From NCBI GenBank assembly GCA_031282385.1, contig JAITDV010000476.1, positions 1 through 5,097 of the forward strand: 5,097 nt of DNA, written 5' to 3'. How positions within the stretch are numbered: position 1 is the first letter of the stretch; each line of letters begins with the position of its first letter. The DNA comes from Planctomycetaceae bacterium. Lineage in GTDB: Bacteria; Planctomycetota; Planctomycetia; Pirellulales; Thermoguttaceae. Positions 1 through 5,097 of the stretch are shown here, one piece after another. Position numbers and translations under genes: made by a program. A model generated the notes under the pieces. It saw nothing but the letters and a program-made list of their open reading frames with translations. It searched no databases and was not told the DNA's origin.

Positions 1-30
1 TATTCAGTAGGCAGCTCTATACGAAAAAAA

Positions 31-49
31 TAGACCTTTTCGCTAACCT
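31..49 (+). repeat. left arm of a 19-base inverted repeat bracketing the palindrome
   Basis: TAGACCTTTTCGCTAACCT reads here on the plus strand and recurs on the minus strand at 206-224 with one mismatch (18 of 19). The pair encloses the GC-rich palindrome at 54-149, with 4 bases between this arm and the palindrome on the left and 56 bases between the palindrome and the other arm on the right. The upstream bases 1-30 show only a weak resemblance to the AT-rich repeat that adjoins the partner arm, for example a shared TTCAG. Confidence 0.7.
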
Positions 50-53
50 GTAG

Positions 54-149
54 GAGACCACCCCTGACCCCTCCGAATAAGGGGAATAATTCGCCTCCTT
101 CGGAGGCATCTTCTTATTCCCCTCCTTCGGAGGGGGTAGGGGTGGTCTC
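54..149. repeat. 96-bp nested palindrome (REP/MITE-like), three CTCCTTCGGAG-type hairpins
   Basis: The outer arms 54-89 and 114-149 are 36 bases each and are reverse complements with four mismatches. They start GAGACCACCCCT and end in the matching AGGGGTGGTCTC. The 24-base centre contains a perfect hairpin, GCCTCC-TTC-GGAGGC (93-107). The right arm contains its own hairpin, CCCCTCC-TTC-GGAGGGG (119-135). The left arm has the corresponding but degraded form, with GAATAA in place of GAAGGA. The whole could fold as one long cruciform or as separate hairpins. It is far richer in G+C than its surroundings. This layout resembles the repetitive extragenic palindromes and small non-autonomous elements scattered between bacterial genes. 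No target-site duplication is obvious and there is no poly-T tail typical of a terminator. Confidence 0.85.
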
Positions 150-205
150 GGAAGAGTTAAAGGCGGTTTTTTGTTGTAGTTTTTTTGTTGCGTTGATGTA
201 TTTTT

Positions 206-224
206 AGGTTAGAGAAAAGGTCTA
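206..224 (-). repeat. right arm of the 19-base inverted repeat
   Basis: The minus strand reads TAGACCTTTTCTCTAACCT, one base different from the copy at 31-49. Its outer end overlaps the start of the AT-rich dispersed repeat at 219-281, so the two repeat types share the TCTAAA bases at 221-226. One explanation is that the GC-rich palindrome inserted between or inside older copies of the AT-rich element. That is inference. Confidence 0.7.
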
Positions 225-281
225 AACTTGTCAAACCTGAAATTTTCGATAATTCTGTAAAAAATAGATTTTTAGAAGTCG
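219..281 (+). repeat. AT-rich dispersed repeat, copy A
   Basis: This stretch matches the minus strand of 3039-3098 on the other side of the TPR gene. The first 39 bases agree at 31 positions and include TCTAAA (221-226) and CCTGAA followed by GATAATTCTG (236-257). The last 18 bases (264-281, ATAGATTTTTAGAAGTCG) agree at 16. The two blocks are separated by 6 bases here and 3 in the other copy. Most mismatches are transitions or A/T swaps. Unlike copy B, this copy lacks the perfect inverted repeat at its left end. The agreement holds over mixed-sequence blocks, so simple AT richness does not explain it. Confidence 0.65.
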
Positions 282-338
282 CCTTGTGTTGTTTTTTTGG
301 GGTGTGGGAATTTTGCGGCTGAGTAGTTATGATATTTT

Positions 339-3011
339 TTAGGGGGTTTCATTTATTTCTTTTATTAATTTTTCTATTCTTTCTTTTCTTGATTTATTAC
401 CAAAATCGGGGTAAAGAAATTTTAGTCTTTTGTATGTTTTTTGTGCTTCGGTACGGTTTCCTTGTTTTATGAAAATACTGATAATTTTTTCACGCGCATT
501 CCACCATTGATCTGATTTTTCTTTTGTAATTATTCCAATTAAACTCCACGTTTTTACCGCCTCATTTAATAATTCATTATCATTTTGTCTCGATAAAATT
601 TCTGCCTTCAACTCCAACAACATCAAATTGCGAGGTTCCGCTTTCAACATTCCATCTAACTCTGCTCTTGCGCCATCAACATCGCCCGACATTACCTTAA
701 TCTCCACCTGAAATCGCCGCACAAAAAATTGTTCTAACTCTGTCAATAAACCTAGTTGAATTTTATTTATTTGTTTCAATAATTCCGCGCTTTTGACATG
801 ATTGTTCTGTAAATTATTTGCAATAATCAACATAATATTTAACTGTGCAACCGTAACAGATTTTGCGGTCTTGCATCTGTCTATTGCCTTAACTAAAACC
901 GGCTCTAACTCCCGCAATAAATCATTATTGACCGACTCCCAATAAAACACTGGAAGTCCGCTTCGATAAAATAATCGCTCTGCCATTTTAATTATCGTTA
1001 CCGCATCCGCCTCCGTCCACTCCAAAACATCAACCCGTAAACGCCGCATAAACCAACTCAATTCATTTTTCGTTACATTAATATCTGAAATATCTGATTT
1101 GTCTTTGCTATTTTTGTTACGAATTTGTTTGAAACAACGATCCGCTGCCAAAATTGTATCCAACGCTTGCAAAGAATCATTAGGTATTTTGTCAAGAAAA
1201 ACCAACGCTTCCTCAATCCGTCCATTAAACTCAAGCAAATTTGCCGCACGCAACATATATACTCCACAATCAGATACATCACCCCAACACGACACATAAC
1301 CATTCAATACCGAAATATATTCATCAACTCCTAAACGTTTTGCCTTGAATAATACTGTTGCCTCATCTATTCCTCGCCGATACAACGCAATCGAATCCCG
1401 CTCGTGAACAAAACGCCGCGACACTCCACACAACAAATTCATAATCCGCTCTCGGCAACAAAAAACATCTTCCGCCAATTCCCGCTCAACCTCTTCACTC
1501 AACTCTGGACTTTGCGCCGCCTTCTGTTTTGAATTCTCCAATTGTTTGAGCAAATCATAAAGCAAACTAATCGAATATTGCGTATTTTTTATCGCCGCTT
1601 CTTTATCGCCCGCGCTCTCCAAAATTCGTCCGGCTAACTCAAACAACCTGACCGCATATTCAATTTGATTACGCTCACGCCGGTCTTGTGCCAACTCGCC
1701 CAAAATAACCGCTTTAATCGTACTCAATTTGGGATTGCTAACTGCTGTCTGAACATTATTATTCGTTCCGATTACAACCGCCGCACAATAACCGCTCGAC
1801 GGAATTTTCATCTCCATTTGCCTGACCAATTTCATTATGTCCTTGATAACCATTAACTCCGTTCCCGAATCCGAAATATTCAACCGACCCGCTAAAAATA
1901 ATCCCCATTCAAGTTTCGCCAAACAATAGTCCAAACTGTCCTCCGATAACAATATCCGAAATCGTAATAAATTATTAATATCCCAACCGGATTTGTCTGA
2001 CTCGCTCGCAATACGACTATTTATCGTTACGTTATTTGACACGGCAGCCAAAAATCTTATCCGTTCCGCCGCTATCCGTAAACGCAAAACCTCCGGCAAC
2101 TCCAATTCACCCAACCTCAATTCACTACCTGAAAGCACATTAAATGATTTGTCCAATTCGCCCAACAACCGATAACACACCGAAAGTTCTACACGCGCAC
2201 GAATCGCCAAATAATAACAATCTTGAAGCCGATCCGGTATCTTTGAATCAGATAATTTCAATTTGTCAGAATAAAATTCCAACTTGCCTTTAGACCAACT
2301 ATCAAAAGAAATTACCAACTCCTTCAATTTATTGTAACGATTATTATCCACAGGAATTGTCAACGTATAAGAAATTTCTGCAAGATACATGTACAAATTA
2401 ATATTGTCGGACAAAAAAGTTACCTGATTCGGCAAAATAGAATTTTGTTGCGCGGTGAAATAAGAATTGATTTTTTTGAGTTGTTCGGTTGACGTCAACA
2501 ATATTTTTTGCGATTCAGCATTAAGTTTAGCCGCCTCATTACTCGCCGCAACCTCCGACTCAAACCTTATCCGCACACCAATCAAATACCGCGAAACCGC
2601 AAACCGAAATTGCAAACGAATCAATTCCAACTTTTCAGCAGAAAATGAATCCGCAGACAATTGATCAGATTGTAATTTTTTTATACTGTCTTGAAATTCC
2701 GATTCAAATACAATAAGTTGGTTAAATAATTTTGAACGCAAAGAACTTGAAACAGTCAATATCTGCAAAGTACGCGAATAAACTAGCGACGACGCAAGAA
2801 TATATTTGTCCTTGCGGCTCAAATTTTGTTTTTTGCATTCGTTCCGATATAGGATTTCAGCTGAATCAAAAAGACCGCGCTCCGCCAAACCTTGTAACAA
2901 TTCCGCACAAGTTTCCACGCCGCCAAAAATTTCACAACTAGCCCGATTATTGGTTACAAAAAAAATCCAAAAAATAAACAATAATCGTACAAAAATTTTA
3001 ATTGACTTCAT
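339..3011 (-). CDS. exported TPR/helical-repeat protein of unknown function, 890 aa
   Basis: I do not recognise a named family. Residues 1-20 form a classic signal peptide: MKSIK, then a hydrophobic stretch (6-19), then polar NNRASCE. Cleavage near 24-26 is likely. RASC is only a poor lipobox because the -3 residue is Arg, so a lipoprotein is possible but not favoured. The rest is almost wholly charged and helical, with no further membrane segment. TPR-like helix pairs are visible at about 433-484, 580-612 (GRIEEALVFLDKIPND), 762-795 (GDVDGARAELDGMLKAEPRN) and 836-871 (GNRTEAQKTYKRLKFLYPDF). No catalytic motif was seen. It has 14 cysteines, including a CC pair at 518-519, which is many for an exported protein. 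A scaffold or protein-binding role outside the cytoplasm is inferred. The ATG at 3009-3011 is chosen because it gives the signal peptide. The upstream bases are A/T only, with no Shine-Dalgarno. The stop is TAA. It lies 235 bases downstream of pyk on the same strand. Confidence 0.85.
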   Translation of the reverse strand: MKSIKIFVRLLFIFWIFFVTNNRASCEIFGGVETCAELLQGLAERGLFDSAEILYRNECKKQNLSRKDKYILASSLVYSRTLQILTVSSSLRSKLFNQLIVFESEFQDSIKKLQSDQLSADSFSAEKLELIRLQFRFAVSRYLIGVRIRFESEVAASNEAAKLNAESQKILLTSTEQLKKINSYFTAQQNSILPNQVTFLSDNINLYMYLAEISYTLTIPVDNNRYNKLKELVISFDSWSKGKLEFYSDKLKLSDSKIPDRLQDCYYLAIRARVELSVCYRLLGELDKSFNVLSGSELRLGELELPEVLRLRIAAERIRFLAAVSNNVTINSRIASESDKSGWDINNLLRFRILLSEDSLDYCLAKLEWGLFLAGRLNISDSGTELMVIKDIMKLVRQMEMKIPSSGYCAAVVIGTNNNVQTAVSNPKLSTIKAVILGELAQDRRERNQIEYAVRLFELAGRILESAGDKEAAIKNTQYSISLLYDLLKQLENSKQKAAQSPELSEEVERELAEDVFCCRERIMNLLCGVSRRFVHERDSIALYRRGIDEATVLFKAKRLGVDEYISVLNGYVSCWGDVSDCGVYMLRAANLLEFNGRIEEALVFLDKIPNDSLQALDTILAADRCFKQIRNKNSKDKSDISDINVTKNELSWFMRRLRVDVLEWTEADAVTIIKMAERLFYRSGLPVFYWESVNNDLLRELEPVLVKAIDRCKTAKSVTVAQLNIMLIIANNLQNNHVKSAELLKQINKIQLGLLTELEQFFVRRFQVEIKVMSGDVDGARAELDGMLKAEPRNLMLLELKAEILSRQNDNELLNEAVKTWSLIGIITKEKSDQWWNAREKIISIFIKQGNRTEAQKTYKRLKFLYPDFGNKSRKERIEKLIKEINETP

Positions 3012-3038
3012 AATAAAAAATTAAATAAAGAATAATGT

Positions 3039-3118
3039 CAACTTCTAAAAAACTATATTCAGAATTATCAAATTTTTCAGGATTAAAAAATTTAGACAAA
3101 ATAAGATTTTAGAAGTTG
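3039..3118 (-). repeat. 80-bp AT-rich element with perfect 12-base inverted ends (copy B)
   Basis: CAACTTCTAAAA (3039-3050) and TTTTAGAAGTTG (3107-3118) are perfect inverted ends enclosing 56 bases. Most of the element (3039-3098, minus strand) is the counterpart of the repeat at 219-281. The size, inverted ends and second copy nearby suggest a small non-autonomous mobile element. A regulatory stem-loop in the TPR gene leader is the alternative. On the minus strand the end nearest the gene overlaps TTGACA (3036-3041), a perfect -35 sequence. A -10 at normal spacing would abut the TPR gene ATG, so a working promoter from it is doubtful. No clear target-site duplication was seen. Confidence 0.65.
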
Positions 3119-3246
3119 CTCAAAGTAAAGCATAAAGATTAACACAGAATAAAAAATAGTAAAAGCAGGACAGTACCGATTAATAAACTGTTCACACTTT
3201 AACATCTTTGCGCCGCCGAATTCTAATTGTGTTCAGCATAGAAATT

Positions 3247-4827
3247 CTAATCAACCACGTGAGCATAAATTATGTTGTGATTTTCGGACGAAGGTCCCAT
3301 TGTACTTACAAGAACTAACCTATCGCCGCGTTCAAATCTGCCGACTTTTTTTCCAACCTCAACAATCTCTTTCAAACTCTCACGCGGGTCTGACGGCGCG
3401 TTGACAATTGGTATAACTCCCCAATACAAATTCATTCTGTTAAGCACTCTTGGATTTTGACTTGTTCCGATTATTTGTACTGAAGATCTAAGATTCGATA
3501 ACCCCATCACAGATACACCCGACCGCGACGCAATAAGAATCCGTTTTGCATTGATCGCTTCCGCCAACCCAACTGCCGCACTGCAAATCGCAGTTGTTAC
3601 AGATAATTTACCTTCACTTGACTTATTTTCATTTGATTTATTTGCGTCGGATCTATTACTGCGAATTATATTCTGTACACATAAATTTGCATTACCTGAA
3701 TCTATTTTATACCAACCGCATTTTGTGATAAATTTCTCCGTCTCCTCCGCAATCCGATTCATCATCCGCACCGCCTCAACCGGATATTCACCAACAGCCG
3801 TTTCACCCGATAACATAGTCGCATCCGCACCATCAAGAATCGCATTGGCAACATCAGTCGCCTCCGCCCGCGTCGGAATTGTGTGCGAATGCATACTCTC
3901 AAGCATCTGCGTAGCAACTATCACCGGTTTTAATTTGCGCCGGCACGTATCAATAATCATCTTTTGCACCGTCGCTATCCTCGCAATATCAAGCTCAACC
4001 CCAAGATCACCACGCGCAACCATTACACCATTTGCAGCATCTGTTATCTCTTCTATATTTTCAACCGCTTCCTGCTTTTCTATTTTGGCAATTATATGCG
4101 GAATTTCACCAAATAAACCCGTGTTGCGATGCGCAGTCTCCGCCAATATCTCACGCAACTCATGAATATCATCCGCACTACGCACAAAACTCAAACCAAG
4201 AAAATCTACTCCCGCACCAACCGCCCACTTCGCATGAACTATATCATGAGGCTGCAACGTTTTTATACTCAAATTCACTCCAGGTAAATTCACACCTTGA
4301 CGGCTACGAACCGCACCGCCTTGAATCACCTCACAAATCACAGAACCATAATTCTTTTCAGAAACCCGAAGCGTAACAGTCCCATCCGCAAGCATAACAT
4401 TGTCACCAACATTCAAATCATCAATCAATTGTTCATAAGTTGTCGTAAAAGTATTAGGCTCCGTTGTTTTTTCGCCGCGAATAAAACGCATCGGAATTTT
4501 CGGATCACAAATATAAGTACCGCCCGCAATCTCGCCCAAACGCATCTTCGGTCCCGCAAGATCCGCAAGAACCCCTATCGGACGACCAAGTTTGCCCGCC
4601 GCCAAACGTATAAGATTAAGACGGCGTTGTGCCTCTTCCGTATCCACACTATGCGCCATGTTCAAACGAAACACCGTTACGCCGCACAACATCAATTGCG
4701 TAAGCATAGACTCACTGTCACAAGCCGGACCAACCGTCGCAACTATCTTCGTCCGCGATGGACGTTGAGAAGGAAATATTATCTCTGACACGTTATTATT
4801 TTGTTGGAAAATAAATGGAATCTCCAA
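3247..4827 (-). CDS. pyk: pyruvate kinase, predicted potassium-independent type, 526 aa
   Basis: It transfers phosphate from phosphoenolpyruvate to ADP, giving pyruvate and ATP at the end of glycolysis, as a cytoplasmic enzyme that is normally a tetramer. The order is the N-terminal barrel strand RTKIVATVGPA (25-35), substrate Arg54 in FRLNMAH, DLAGPKMRLGE (89-99), the B domain (about 100-195), the barrel with IIAKIE (245-250, catalytic Lys248 and metal-binding Glu250), ARGDLGVEL (271-279, metal-binding Asp274), ATQMLESM (305-312) and TRAEATDVANAILDGADA (319-336) then MLSGETAVGEYPVEAV (338-353). The regulatory C domain follows to 526. All core catalytic residues are present. Lys94 stands where potassium-dependent enzymes have Glu. 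Residues 376-408 are a polar Ser/Asn/Lys-rich stretch. The start is TTG (4825-4827), just after an in-frame TGA at 4831-4833. GTG at 4789-4791 (codon 13) is the alternative, and neither has a good Shine-Dalgarno. The stop is TAG, with no clear terminator after it. Confidence 0.97.
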   Translation of the reverse strand: MEIPFIFQQNNNVSEIIFPSQRPSRTKIVATVGPACDSESMLTQLMLCGVTVFRLNMAHSVDTEEAQRRLNLIRLAAGKLGRPIGVLADLAGPKMRLGEIAGGTYICDPKIPMRFIRGEKTTEPNTFTTTYEQLIDDLNVGDNVMLADGTVTLRVSEKNYGSVICEVIQGGAVRSRQGVNLPGVNLSIKTLQPHDIVHAKWAVGAGVDFLGLSFVRSADDIHELREILAETAHRNTGLFGEIPHIIAKIEKQEAVENIEEITDAANGVMVARGDLGVELDIARIATVQKMIIDTCRRKLKPVIVATQMLESMHSHTIPTRAEATDVANAILDGADATMLSGETAVGEYPVEAVRMMNRIAEETEKFITKCGWYKIDSGNANLCVQNIIRSNRSDANKSNENKSSEGKLSVTTAICSAAVGLAEAINAKRILIASRSGVSVMGLSNLRSSVQIIGTSQNPRVLNRMNLYWGVIPIVNAPSDPRESLKEIVEVGKKVGRFERGDRLVLVSTMGPSSENHNIIYAHVVD

Positions 4828-4843
4828 AAATCAATTTTATCCG

Positions 4844-4902
4844 ACTTGATAAACTGAATTAAACAAAATCGAAAAAAATCGGTCTTACAATTTTTTAGAA
4901 AT
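4844..4902 (+). repeat. possible worn third copy of the AT-rich repeat
   Basis: ACTTG followed by AACTGAA near 4845-4858 and TTTTTTAGAA at 4891-4900 resemble ACTTGTCAAACCTGAA and TTTTTAGAA of copy A in the same order and orientation. The spacing is about 6 bases longer and the middle does not align. In such AT-rich DNA this could be chance. Confidence 0.25.
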
Positions 4903-4926
4903 TCCAAAAGGTTTGTTGATATTTTT

Positions 4927-4932
4927 ATTATA
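4927..4932 (-). promoter_or_regulatory. candidate -10 element of the pyk promoter
   Basis: The minus strand reads a perfect TATAAT here. Transcription would start near 4920, giving a leader of about 90 bases before the TTG start of pyk. At 16-18 bases upstream there is no good -35 match, only the AT-rich tandem repeat at 4948-4976, which could act as an upstream A+T element. A weaker alternative on the same strand is TTGAAC (4993-4998) with TATTTT (4970-4975), spaced 17 bases apart, with 4 of 6 matches in each box. Being AT-rich, the region would give such matches by chance fairly often. Confidence 0.4.
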
Positions 4933-4947
4933 AAAAATTGCGATTGA

Positions 4948-4976
4948 ATAAAATAAGATAAAATAAGATAAAATAA
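4948..4976. repeat. 10-bp tandem repeat with phased A-tracts
   Basis: The unit ATAAAATAAG is repeated almost three times with no mismatch (29 bases). The AAAA tracts begin at 4950, 4960 and 4970, close to one per helical turn, an arrangement known to bend DNA. It sits just upstream of the candidate pyk -10 and downstream of the preceding gene, consistent with an upstream promoter element. Slippage-prone tandem repeats at such a place may also vary in copy number. Confidence 0.75.
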
Positions 4977-5005
4977 CACACTAATAAATCTTGTTCAAAA
5001 AAAAC

Positions 5006-5097
5006 TCACTTTAACGCCGCCGCAAATTCTTCCGCCAAAGAACATGTCATCGCAACATCCGCAAGTTCACTTAACTCATTCAGATTTTTTTTATTTT
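5006..5097 (-). CDS. C-terminal end of an unidentified protein (partial, 29 codons visible)
   Basis: The minus strand reads open from the window edge to TGA at 5006-5008. The visible protein ends NLNELSELADVAMTC, then SLAEEFAAALK. It is helical in character and uses the Ala GCG, Glu GAA and Leu TTA/CTT codons common in the two complete genes, unlike the AT-only flank beyond the stop, where this codon pattern ends abruptly. The rest of the gene lies outside the window, and 29 residues are too few for me to name a family. It lies 178 bases upstream of pyk on the same strand. Confidence 0.6.
   Translation of the reverse strand, partial: NKKNLNELSELADVAMTCSLAEEFAAALK

Larger units (their letters stand above)
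1..338. other. gene-free, repeat-bearing region downstream of the TPR gene
   Basis: I see no credible coding sequence here on either strand. It holds a GC-rich nested palindrome, a 19-base inverted repeat bracketing it, and an AT-rich dispersed repeat, each listed separately. Between them are T-rich stretches, including the 10-base string TTTTTTGTTG twice (167-176 and 181-190). Downstream of the TPR gene stop I looked on the minus strand for a GC-rich stem followed by a T-run and found none, so transcription from the TPR gene may end by another route or run into the palindrome. The window starts inside this region, so whatever lies to its left is not visible. Confidence 0.7.

Noticed and set aside
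119..135. CCCCTCCTTCGGAGGGG as a rho-independent terminator
   Set aside because: The stem is strong but neither strand has a T-run directly after it, and it is part of a larger palindrome. Termination is possible but not shown.
3036..3041. TTGACA on the minus strand as the -35 of a promoter for the TPR gene
   Set aside because: At 17-base spacing the -10 would be TTTTAT, ending one base before the ATG, so transcription would start inside the coding sequence. Noted only as part of the repeat.
3119..3246. Terminator or small RNA after pyk
   Set aside because: I looked for a GC-rich stem and T-run on the minus strand and for conserved RNA features. Only short AT-rich matches such as a repeated AATTCTAAT were seen.
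3551..4165. 204-residue open frame on the plus strand
   Set aside because: It lies wholly antisense to the conserved core of pyruvate kinase, whose catalytic motifs account for this sequence, and its translation is a biased Ser/Ala/Ile string without family features.
4297..4788. 163-residue open frame on the plus strand
   Set aside because: It is antisense to the N-terminal and B domains of pyruvate kinase. It is rich in Arg, Thr and Asn, as expected for a shadow frame.
4779..4979. 66-residue open frame on the minus strand upstream of and overlapping the pyk start
   Set aside because: It starts with GTG inside the 10-base tandem repeat, is made almost entirely of Phe, Ile, Leu, Lys and Ser from AT-rich intergenic DNA, and runs into the conserved pyk coding region in another frame.

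Overview
This AT-rich bacterial window has all recognisable genes on the minus strand. Reading in the direction of transcription, from high to low coordinates, there are three: the last 29 codons of an unidentified gene (5006-5097), a complete pyruvate kinase gene (pyk, 3247-4827), and a large gene for an exported, helical TPR-type protein of 890 residues (339-3011). Two intergenic gaps (4828-5005 and 3012-3246) and a 338-base gene-free end (1-338) separate or flank them. All three gaps are much richer in A+T than the genes and hold repeats.

The organism is probably a member of the Planctomycetota. This is inference. The pyruvate kinase has RLNMAH and DLAGPKMRLGE in place of the usual RLNFSH and DTKGPEIRTG, a version I associate with planctomycetes. 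A long secreted TPR protein and the lack of Shine-Dalgarno sequences before both complete genes also fit. The strong AT bias is unusual for the free-living members and might suggest a host-associated or gut lineage, but the window cannot prove this.

Region by region: 1-338 carries a GC-rich nested palindrome (54-149), itself bracketed by a 19-base inverted repeat (31-49 and 206-224), then one copy of an AT-rich dispersed repeat (219-281). 339-3011 is the exported TPR protein. 3012-3246 carries a second copy of the AT-rich repeat in the opposite orientation, bounded by perfect 12-base inverted ends (3039-3118). 3247-4827 is pyk. 4828-5005 holds the likely pyk promoter, with a perfect TATAAT and a tandem 10-base A-tract repeat upstream, plus a possible worn third copy of the AT-rich repeat. 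5006-5097 is the end of the upstream gene.

Pyruvate kinase performs the last step of glycolysis in the cytoplasm, while the TPR protein is predicted to be exported. I see no functional link between them beyond shared strand. The 235-base, repeat-bearing gap suggests they may not form a tight operon. I found no tRNA, rRNA, CRISPR array, transposase or clear rho-independent terminator. The most unusual content is the non-coding repeats around the TPR gene and the potassium-independent signature in pyruvate kinase.
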